From Spodoptera frugiperda (taxonomy: Eukaryota; Arthropoda; Insecta; Lepidoptera; Noctuidae), in contig NC_064218.1 in NCBI RefSeq assembly GCF_023101765.2, positions 62,001-126,000 of the forward strand: a stretch of 64,000 nucleotides of DNA. The letters run 5' to 3'. The position numbers and the translations under genes were made by a program. Under the pieces are notes generated by a model. That model did no database searches. It was not told the DNA's origin and saw only the letters and a list, made by a program, of their open reading frames with translations. This document shows, one piece after another, positions 56,282-64,000 of this stretch (positions within the stretch are counted from its first letter, which is position 1; each line of letters opens with the position of its first letter).

Positions 56282-59200
56282 ATGGAGGTTGCGAACGCGA
56301 TGAAAATTGAGAAGTTTGATGGAAGAAATTTCAAACAATGGAAATTCCAAGTCAAATGTGCGTTACGAGCAAAGGGATTAAGCATAGAAAAAACAAGACC
56401 ATTGGAAAGTAGCTCGCAAGTGCAGTGGGATAAAGATGACGGTATGGCAATGTTCATTCTAACATCATCCATGGATTTAAACCAAATATCCTTGATAGAA
56501 AACTGTGAGACTGCTAAAGAAGTCATGTCAAAATTAGAAGCAATATATGAACAGAAGTCAGAATACAACAAGATGTTGATTCATGAAAAATTTTATCAAT
56601 ATTCATATAGCACAGGTGACACAATGGCACAGCATGTGTCCAAAGTGGAGAGCTTAGCAAAGCAGTTACGGGAGACTGGTGAGAAACTTAGTGACACAGC
56701 GATAATTACTAAGATTTTGAGTACATTACCATCAACATATCGATCACTCAGACAAGCATGGTTATCACTTGATGAGAGTAATCAAACAATTCAGAATCTC
56801 ACTTCTCGCCTAATAGATGAAGAAGCCAGTCTTGCTACTGACATAAGTAGCAGTGAGACAGCATTAGTGGCGTCAAAAGGAAAGTTCAATTCAAGAAATA
56901 TTAATAAACCGAAGACAAATGATCAAAAATCATCAAGTCATAGATTTGTATGCTACAATTGTGGTAAAAGAGGTCACTTCGCCCAAGAGTGTATGATGCC
57001 AAAGAAAAAGCATAACCTGAAACCTAAGAACATGCTGGCATTCAGTGTTGCGCTTAAGGAACACGATGAAGAGGCGTGGATCCTTGATAGTGGAGCTTCA
57101 ATGCATATGACCTTCAAGCGGGATTACTTTTGTGAGTTGAACGAGTCTCCTTACAATAATTTTGTGAAATTGGGTAACCAACAGAATATCAAAGTATGTG
57201 GTGAAGGAACAATACTGATAAACAAACAAGTTAATGGTACATGGGAAATATGTAAACTTGAAAATGTTTTATATGTACCTGAGTTGCGTAGAAATCTGTT
57301 CTCAGAAGGTGCTGCTACAAGAAAAGGATATATAATAATAAAGAATAATACTGAAGCAATGATTATGAAAAATAAGGTTGTAGTTTTGATGGCACATTTA
57401 ACAGAAAACAATTTATTTGAATTAAATGTCAAAACAATTAAAAAAGAATATTGTAATATTGTGCAAACAGATATAAAAGTTTGGCATGAAAGATTGGGAC
57501 ATTTGAATGTCAAGGAGCTTCAAAATATGTGTAAGAATGGTGTGATTCCTGTTAAATTGACTGGAAATCAGGATTTTGTTTGTGAAGCCTGCCAATATGG
57601 GAAACAAGCAAGACGTCCTTTCATGAAATCTACCCGAGGTCCAACAGAACCTGGTGAAATAGTGTACAGCGACGTCTGTGGCCCTATAGAAGAACCATCT
57701 GTATCAGGTATGAAGTACTTTGTTTTATTCAAAGATGGAGCAACAAGCTATCGCCATGTTTACTTTATGAAGCACAAGAGTGAAGTATTTCAATACTTTT
57801 TGAAATATAATGCAATGGTGGTTAACAAATTTAAAAATGATTTGCAGAAATTACATACGGATAATGGTTGTGAATATGTAAATCAAGAATTCAAGTCATT
57901 TTTAGAGAGTAAAGGTATACAACATGAACGTACTGCCCCATATACACCTCAACAAAACGGGAGAGCAGAAAGGGAGATGCGTTCCATCATGGAAACTGCA
58001 AGAACAATGCTATATGCAAAGAATATACCTTTGAACATGTGGGCAGAAGCTGTCAATTGCGCAGTATATTTATTAAATAGAAATACATCAAGTCAGACGG
58101 GAAATGTAACACCATTTGAACTGTGGCATGGAGTGAAACCTAACTTACACCATATAAGAATCTTTGGATGTGTTGGATATGTACACACACCTAAAGAAAA
58201 AAGGAAGAAACTTTCTAAGAAAAGTGTGAAGATGTTGTTAGTTGGATATGACCATGATAATTACAGGATGTATGATCAAAATACCAAGAAGATTACAGTA
58301 TCACGGGACGTGAAGTTTGATGAACATAGTACACTAGAAGAAAAACAAAACTTGGTGGAACTGACAGTGGAACAAAATGAAAATCAGTCTACATCACAGG
58401 ATGAGTTTCAACATGTCATCAATCAAGAGAATACCATTCCTGAAGAAATCAGTTCAGATGATAGCATGAAAAGTTCAGAAGATCTAGATGAAACTTATGT
58501 ACCCCCAAGAAATATACATTTAGATCAGAATGAACAAAGAAACATCACCTTACGTCCACGTCGAAACAACAACATAGAAGCAAATCTCACAGAATTTGAA
58601 ATACCTAATACTTATCAAGAAGCGATGAATAGTCCAAATTCTGATCTATGGAAGAAAGCCATAGCAGAAGAGCTTCAGTCACATAAAGAAAATCAAACTT
58701 GGATATTGACTGATAGAACTGAAAAGAAGCCTGTTTCTTGTAAATGGGTGTTTACCATAAAGAAAAATAAATATGGAGAAATAGAACGATTCAAGGCACG
58801 TTTGTGTGCACGTGGGTTCACACAAACAAAGGGCTTTGATTTTAATGAAACCTTTTCCCCCACTTGCAGATACGACTCTATCCGGGTGGTGCTCAGCATT
58901 GCTGCGAGAGATGGGCTGCAAATTGAACAATTTGATGTGAAGACCGCTTTCCTGTATGGTGAGCTCTCTGAAGAAATTTACATGGAGGTACCAGAGGGTT
59001 TAAAAGTGCAGTCTTCAAAAGTTTGTAAGTTAATTAAATCTATCTATGGTCTTAAACAATCATCTAGATGTTGGAATGAAAAGTTTAGTTCTTTTCTATA
59101 TACTTGTGGTTTTGTACCATGTCCATCAGATAATTGTGTATTTGTAGCACATTACAAGGATGTCAAAGTAATATTAATTATTTATGTTGATGATGGATTA

Positions 59201-60115
59201 CTATTCGCTAAAGATAAAGTTGTTTTATCTGAACTTATAAATATACTTAAACAAAAGTTTGAGATTAAGGTTTGTAATTGTGATTCATTTATTGGGATGG
59301 AAATATGTAGAGAAAATGATTATATTAGCATAAGTCAAAAACAATATATTCAGAAATTAATAAATAAATTTAATTTATTAGAAGCTAAAAGTTGTAGTAC
59401 CCCTGCTGATGTAAATGTACACTTGTCAAAGAATACATGTAATGATAAACCTATAAGTTTTCCCTACAGGGAGGCAGTGGGAGCACTATTGTTTTTATCA
59501 TTAGTATCTAGACCTGACATAGCTTATGCTGTAAATGTGGTCAGTAGATATGTTAATGACCCAGGTCCATCCCATGTTACAGCTGTGAAAAGAATTTTTC
59601 GTTATCTTATCCATTCCAAGGATTTATCTATTGTATATCATGGTAATCATGAATTAGTAGGCTATTCTGACTCTGATTATGCAGGTGATTTAGATACTAG
59701 GAAATCTAACACAGGATATATATTTTTGTTTAATGGAGGTCCTGTAACTTGGTCTAGCCGTAAACAAAATACTGTGGCTTTATCCACAACTGAGTCGGAA
59801 TACATGGCAGCCAGTGAAGCAGCCAAAGAAATTTTATGGCTTAGGCAATTTCTTTGTGATATTAAGGAGCCACAAGGCTTAATTAATTTGTATGTCGATA
59901 ATCAGAGTGCAATTAAATTAATTAACAACCCTGTATTTCATAGAAAAAGCAAACATATAGATATAAAATATAATTTTGTGAGAGAAAATGTTGCAAAGAA
60001 AATAATTGATATTAAATATGTTGACACTTCTAATCAATTGGCTGATTTTTTAACCAAGGCTTTGCCTGTAATTAAGTTTAATACAATTAGAGATAAGATG
60101 ATGAAACATGTTTAA
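56282..60115 (+). CDS. Copia Gag-Pol polyprotein, 1,277 residues, intact frame
   Basis: Order is gag, protease, integrase, reverse transcriptase, RNase H, as in Ty1/copia. Gag starts MEVANAMKIEKFDGRNFKQW. The zinc knuckle CYNCGKRGHFAQEC starts at about residue 224. The protease site is WILDSGASMHM (Asp at about 269). A pre-integrase WHERLGHLN follows. Integrase acidic residues lie in YSDVCGP (about 464) and HTDNGCEY (about 527), then NGRAERE. Reverse transcriptase has FDVKTAFLYGEL and YVDDGLLFAK (about 968). RNase H has YSDSDYAGDLDTRKS (about 1128) and STTESEYMA; the end has NQLADFLTKAL. There are no stops or frameshifts. Encoding everything in one frame is typical of copia. Confidence 0.97.
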   Translation: MEVANAMKIEKFDGRNFKQWKFQVKCALRAKGLSIEKTRPLESSSQVQWDKDDGMAMFILTSSMDLNQISLIENCETAKEVMSKLEAIYEQKSEYNKMLIHEKFYQYSYSTGDTMAQHVSKVESLAKQLRETGEKLSDTAIITKILSTLPSTYRSLRQAWLSLDESNQTIQNLTSRLIDEEASLATDISSSETALVASKGKFNSRNINKPKTNDQKSSSHRFVCYNCGKRGHFAQECMMPKKKHNLKPKNMLAFSVALKEHDEEAWILDSGASMHMTFKRDYFCELNESPYNNFVKLGNQQNIKVCGEGTILINKQVNGTWEICKLENVLYVPELRRNLFSEGAATRKGYIIIKNNTEAMIMKNKVVVLMAHLTENNLFELNVKTIKKEYCNIVQTDIKVWHERLGHLNVKELQNMCKNGVIPVKLTGNQDFVCEACQYGKQARRPFMKSTRGPTEPGEIVYSDVCGPIEEPSVSGMKYFVLFKDGATSYRHVYFMKHKSEVFQYFLKYNAMVVNKFKNDLQKLHTDNGCEYVNQEFKSFLESKGIQHERTAPYTPQQNGRAEREMRSIMETARTMLYAKNIPLNMWAEAVNCAVYLLNRNTSSQTGNVTPFELWHGVKPNLHHIRIFGCVGYVHTPKEKRKKLSKKSVKMLLVGYDHDNYRMYDQNTKKITVSRDVKFDEHSTLEEKQNLVELTVEQNENQSTSQDEFQHVINQENTIPEEISSDDSMKSSEDLDETYVPPRNIHLDQNEQRNITLRPRRNNNIEANLTEFEIPNTYQEAMNSPNSDLWKKAIAEELQSHKENQTWILTDRTEKKPVSCKWVFTIKKNKYGEIERFKARLCARGFTQTKGFDFNETFSPTCRYDSIRVVLSIAARDGLQIEQFDVKTAFLYGELSEEIYMEVPEGLKVQSSKVCKLIKSIYGLKQSSRCWNEKFSSFLYTCGFVPCPSDNCVFVAHYKDVKVILIIYVDDGLLFAKDKVVLSELINILKQKFEIKVCNCDSFIGMEICRENDYISISQKQYIQKLINKFNLLEAKSCSTPADVNVHLSKNTCNDKPISFPYREAVGALLFLSLVSRPDIAYAVNVVSRYVNDPGPSHVTAVKRIFRYLIHSKDLSIVYHGNHELVGYSDSDYAGDLDTRKSNTGYIFLFNGGPVTWSSRKQNTVALSTTESEYMAASEAAKEILWLRQFLCDIKEPQGLINLYVDNQSAIKLINNPVFHRKSKHIDIKYNFVRENVAKKIIDIKYVDTSNQLADFLTKALPVIKFNTIRDKMMKHV

Positions 60116-60234
60116 TGTACTACAATTACATTGTAGTGGTCAAGTATTATTAATTGTACTTTATAATTTTAATAGAAAAAAGAATGTTTGTTTTCTAGAG
60201 AATTGTATGTCTACTTTATAAATTTAAGTGGGAG

Positions 60235-60434
60235 TGTTAAAATATAATTTTATAAAGTAGGTTTCTCTATGTTCATGAGAACTTTTTGTTGTCTGCCGCG
60301 AGAGGCGATGTTTTCTTTTATGTGTCTGTCATACGTTGATTTAAAAAATGACGTTGTTCTTATTTTGAGCTAGAAATTATATCGTGTTTTATAAGAAATC
60401 AAACAAGACGTTTTATTGAAATATTGCCTAATCC
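60235..60434 (+). repeat. Copia 3' LTR
   Basis: Begins TGTTAAAATATA after the purine tract and ends attgcctaatcc directly against WDR89 exon 2 coding sequence. It lacks the CAATA found at the same place in the 5' LTR. Confidence 0.92.
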
Positions 60435-60875
60435 ACTGACCCGGGTGTCCCACAGCTTCACTAGTCCGTCCTGTGCAGCTGAGTAAACTAAATGTTCCTC
60501 CTTCGGATCACACACCACTTCTGTGAGTGTCTTTTCATGTCCACTTAGTTTACATATTTTGTTGAGAGATGTGTTGTTCAGTTGGTATACCTCTATGCTA
60601 TTATCGGACAGACTAACTGCAAGTTTTAATGATCTGTAAGTTGTCGGTAGGATTAGAAAATCTTTAATGTGTATATACATAATTAACCAGTGTATTGCAG
60701 TTATTGATATTTAAAAATGTACTTACATTGTCGCATGTAATTTGTTAATATAGGATTTTTTAAGTGTCACCGCACACTCTGTTAGCAGCTTATACTTTTT
60801 TCGGAAATGTTGTTCTAAAGCTTCTGGCTCTACGGTATCTCTGTCGATTTCCTCATTATCAATTATATCGGCCAT

Positions 60876-62208
60876 TTTATGATTACTTTATGTATATAGT
60901 TTGAGGTTATTATTTTGATGGAGATAGGTGTAGTGTAAATAAACAACGCTTTTAGGTTAGGTTTAGGTTACGTGTATTTGACATTGACAAACACGAACAC
61001 AAATGGAATTTTGACAGTGACAGCGAACTTTTTTTTGGCGAGGACCACTCGTATTTCAGCACGCTAAGGCTATTTACTACCCAACCGGAATACCCCTATG
61101 GTGGCCACTAGCCAGAAGTGAATGCCCCCAGCCAGGGCAACTAAATCTAAATTTAAAACTATATGACAGCTTCACTGAGGGCGCCCCCTGTGGGGTTCAA
61201 ACCTCGGCTCAGCGGGGCCATAATGGGAGGGCAGCAAGTCGGGACAGGTTGAGGAATTTATGACTACTAGCAGCTCATCTACGCGGGCTGGACCGCGATT
61301 TGTGTTTTGTTTATATGGCTTTCCTGCAGGATGGTGATGGGATCATCAGGTAGCAGTGTGCCTCGGAGAGCGAAAGCGGGAGATTTGAAAGGGGACGTAT
61401 CTGGCGGCCGACACGATGAGGGGGTTTGAATGCTTTTCGGTAGTTTCAAAGTAACGCAAGCGTTTCATGAACTGCTTACAATGAACCTAAACAACTTTTA
61501 TAGAATAAAATATTCTGTTTTTTTTTATTTATTTTTTATTGAACCGGTAAACGAGCAGACGTATCACCTGATGGTAAGCAATCGCCGCCGCCCATGGACA
61601 CTTGAAACACCAGAGGAATTTAAGGGTTGTTGGGGAATCGGGGATTGGGTAGATTGTGAAGGGGGGGGAATTAGGCCTCCGGTAACTTCATTCACACAAC
61701 GAAACACAACGCAAGCGTTGTTTCTCGTTGGTTTTCGGTGAGGTCGTGGTATCACTCCCGTCGTGCCGGCCCATTCGTGCCGAAGCATGGCTCTCCTGCA
61801 CTTATAACACTTGTTTCTTTTTTACTAATATTTCTTTGCATTTTGTCTGCCTTTAGAAAGAAACAACACATCATTGTCAATCCCTACAATACCTATTTGC
61901 TGCCAATCCGCTATTACAAAATACAGGCTATCAGTGGTAGTAGATCATCTGGCAAAATGTGAGATGGAGATTAAGATCAGCGAGGAGAAAGATTAGATAC
62001 CACAATGCAGTGTAATTAGATGTGGCACCAAAAGTACAAGTAAGCCGTTAGAAATAACATTACATCAGTTATACATATAACACTGCATAGGCACGCGGGC
62101 AAAGTCACGGGTAAAAAGTATAAAGTAAACGTTTTCAAATAATTTATATTATATTTGTTTTACTCGAAACTCAGAGATAATAAGATGGAAGAACATTTGA
62201 TTGTCAAA
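60876..62208. other. Spacer upstream of the WDR89-like gene: retroelement debris
   Basis: Contains GC-rich retroelement-like sequence at 61070-61400 (gaatgcccccagccagggca). A copy of the common lepidopteran repeat 'tatcacctgatggtaagcaatcgccg' lies at about 61560-61700. The WDR89 5' UTR and promoter must lie next to 60876. No conserved gene is seen. Confidence 0.6.
61555..61705. repeat. Dispersed lepidopteran repeat ('cacctgatggtaagc' family)
   Basis: cacctgatggtaagcaatcg, ccgcccatggacacttgaaa, cgaaacacaacgcaagcg. Related fragments lie at 2478-2550 (plus) and 63010-63115 (inverted: gccggcaatgcatttgtaac, ggcggcgacgattgcttacc). Confidence 0.75.
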
Positions 62209-63988
62209 CTACTGACTGCAGGTACAAAGTATGCAGGTATTGCGTACGCATTATTTGTAAGTTCTGCGCTGCGTGGCGCGGTACCTTGGCCCAATGCGTT
62301 CTATATCTCCAGCGGCTAGTCTGGAAGTCAACGTTCTCAAAGGAATCGGAGGAATGCTATTCAAATCACTCGTTGGATCCGAAAACGCCCAGCGGATATA
62401 GCGCTCCATCCTGATGTGATCTAGTATGAATTATCAAAATTAAAATATAATGAATATAGGTACACTTGATCAACATATATCTTAAACTAAATGGAATGCG
62501 TCATCAGCCGTCCATAAATCTCAGTACTACAAGCACTATATAATTATGTTTGTTAGGTTCACTTATTTATAATATTATGGCATTTATTTTGTTTATAGTG
62601 GGTGGTACCTATGGCAGGGTCGACAATGGCGAACGCCCGCTTGACGTTGTCCACGCTGACGGCGCTGGCGGCGTGCTTGCCCCCCAGCTCGGCCACCACC
62701 TCGCGGATGTACTTGTCCTGCGCGACCTGCCGCTGCCGGAACAATTCGCGCGCGAACTCCACGCGGTCGAATCCTTCCTCGTTCTAATAGGCCAACAACG
62801 ACATTCTTATTAACACTTTCACTGCCAACGCAGTCAATGTTGACCGATGCTACCTGGAGATTTGCCTTCAACAGTTTTCAGTACCTCCGAACTTCCGAAC
62901 TGTGTATGTTATCCTGCATATTATGTGGCCTGTGCATAAATATTTGTAATTAAATAAATAAATAGGAGGTAATTTGTTTTCGTCCTACCATTATTCTGTG
63001 GTCCTATCACATCCACAATCCCCGTAAGGCCGGCAATGCATTTGTAACTTCTCTGATGTTTTGGGTGCGCCATAGGCGGCGACGATTGCTTACCGGTGCT
63101 TCATGCTTATCAGGGGATCCGCTCGCTAGTTTGCCTCTCATATAAACAAGTAGGTAAGCAGTAAGGAGCAGTGACCTCTTGGAACAGTTTGTCCAGGTTG
63201 ATGTCGTTGCTGTTGATCTTCAGTTTGAGCTGCTTGCGCACCACGTCCATTAGGTTCTTGATATCCACTTCACTCTTCAACGGGAACGTCGACTTTGCAA
63301 TTTTCTCGAATTCTTCAACGGAAATTGTCTGTTGAAGTAAGAAACAGAATGGAGTTGTCTTTTAATAAAAACTTTAATAAGCCCGTTAGGTAGTATCTGT
63401 TACACAGCTGGGATTATTAAAAAAAATAACATAGAAGCACCGCTACCTCCTGGTCCTTGGAGCGCTTGTACAGGTTGTGCTTGAGCGCGAGCCAGTGCGC
63501 GCGGTGGCCCCAGTAGATGCGCTCGCTGAGGTGGCCGTGCAGCACGCCCCAGAACAGCTTCACCTGCGGCTCGTCCAGCATCTGCTCCGCGCCTGCGCAC
63601 ACGTTGTACGCCCACTCCGCGCGCACTGACGCCTGCTGGTACCTGCTCTTACCCAGTATAGACAACTTATTACTCAGACACTAGAATAAATAACCATTCA
63701 TCTTTAACTGAACAACAGATACAATCAGGTCAGAGCTTATACTTGTGTGATGTCTTGTGCAGAAAACTAGGACAACTAAGAACTGTCAGCTTAGTCTAGG
63801 TTAGGGCAGATCCTGACGCACCTGTCCTCAAAGTATTTAGTAACATAGTCCTGCATGGGCATGTCCTGGCAGTCTATCTTGCCGAGCCAGATGTCGTTGA
63901 TGATGACGCTGATCTCTCGTCGCGACAGGCGCAGGTTCCGCACCTTGCCCTCATAGCGGAGGTATGGTGGAATGACTGGATCCATACC
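62209..63988 (-). CDS. TSNAXIP1-like protein, 3' part (5' end beyond the window)
   Basis: Five phase-consistent exons: 63822-63988, 63447-63642, 63176-63328, 62609-62783, 62285-62420. A possible seven-base terminal exon, 62209-62215, would give a stop. The right-most exon begins at an acceptor (TGTATCTAG), so more exons lie beyond 64000. The peptide reads DPVIPPYLRYEGKVRNLRLS, WAYNVCAGAEQMLDEPQVKL, FWGVLHGHLSERIYWGHRAH, then EF-hand-like helices (SVEEFEKIAKSTFPLKSEVD, DRVEFARELFRQRQVAQDKY). The ending is MERYIRWAFSDPTSDLNSIP. The pattern (YL..G+VRNL.LS+RE, W.YN..) reminds me of translin-associated factor X-interacting protein 1, a cilium or testis-linked family. I am sure this is a real gene and only moderately sure of the name. 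Confidence 0.6.
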
Positions 63989-64000
63989 CTAGATACAGAA

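Larger units (their letters stand above)
55985..60434 (+). mobile_element. Nearly intact Ty1/copia LTR retrotransposon
   Basis: The 196-bp LTR cores at 55985-56180 and 60239-60434 differ at only two positions, so insertion was recent. The primer binding site ggttatgggcccag at 56186-56199 matches the initiator tRNA-Met anticodon arm, the primer type of Drosophila copia. A purine tract (aagtgggag) at 60226-60234 precedes the 3' LTR. One long frame encodes the whole polyprotein. The 3' LTR starts TGTT (60235-60238), but the outer 5' end lacks it; the 5' LTR ends with CAATA (56181-56185), but the outer 3' end lacks it. Confidence 0.96.
54769..60875 (-). pseudogene. WDR89: WDR89-like WD40-repeat gene split by a Copia insertion
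   Basis: WDR89 is a seven-bladed WD40 propeller of unknown role. The 5' part has exons 60727-60875 (start MADIIDNEEIDRDTVEPEAL) and 60435-60633, reading SAAQDGLVKLWDTRVS up to the last base before the LTR. The 3' part has exons 55543-55806 (VKFHKTQTEVLATGSLDGLI), 55326-55417, 54979-55081 and 54769-54909 (DILVTTGEAAIISVWTG ... stop). Phases agree within each part. Human WDR89 has roughly 60-80 more residues between these parts, and I cannot find them in either flank. On the left flank the host sequence is open in frame with the 55543-55806 exon for 59 codons but shows no clear propeller blade. The gene is probably inactive on this chromosome unless the missing exon lies elsewhere or the assembly is wrong. 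Identity is good; status is inferred. Confidence 0.82.

Overview
The window is eukaryotic nuclear DNA, almost certainly from a moth or butterfly. AT-rich introns separate conserved animal genes with GT-AG splicing, and the spacers hold repeat families familiar from Lepidoptera: the 'cacctgatggtaagc' repeat, the 'acatacatatcgtcacgcc' repeat, a 3' tail of repeated 'tttgac', and many short foldback elements. There are no bacterial features. Exon edges below were placed by reading GT/AG sites and checking that the phases join; identities rest on remembered protein families, not on a search.

Layout: 1-7286 is repeat-rich and shows no gene. VAC14 (-, 13 exons, 7579-20521) and AMFR/gp78 (+, 7 exons, 21536-34708) lie head to head, start codons about 1 kb apart. 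DAD1 (-, 36928-37395) is convergent to AMFR and divergent from PSMB1 (+, 38339-39037, single exon). TRAPPC11 (-, 39454-42765, single exon) follows, then SAP30BP (+, 44238-45098, single exon), then CYHR1/ZFTRAF1 (+, 6 exons plus a probable cassette exon, 47284-52927). A WDR89-like gene (-, 54769-60875) is cut in two by a nearly intact Copia retrotransposon (55985-60434). The 3' part of a TSNAXIP1-like gene (-, about 62209-63988) runs off the right edge.

The most striking structure is a set of four minisatellites in VAC14 and AMFR (units of 56, 64, 58 and 38 bp; 21, about 19, 11 and 13 copies). Each unit contains the edge of an adjacent exon. Three carry a 3' splice site plus the first codons of the next exon, and one carries the last codons and the stop. 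A fifth, dispersed duplication (18296-18474) copies the 3' splice site and start of VAC14 exon 2. The two genes therefore carry dozens of decoy splice acceptors, many followed by an in-frame stop.

A second notable structure is the Copia insertion. Both outer ends lack the terminal 4-5 bases that the inner LTR ends retain, no clear target duplication is visible, and the middle of the WDR89 propeller is missing. This suggests a non-canonical insertion with loss of host sequence.

Several of the genes work in one cellular theme: AMFR (ER-associated degradation ligase), DAD1 (N-glycosylation), PSMB1 (20S proteasome) and TRAPPC11 (ER-Golgi transport). VAC14 acts in endolysosomal PI(3,5)P2 synthesis, SAP30BP in transcription and splicing. 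Exons of VAC14, AMFR and CYHR1 are strongly GC-rich, whereas DAD1, PSMB1, TRAPPC11, SAP30BP and Copia are not.
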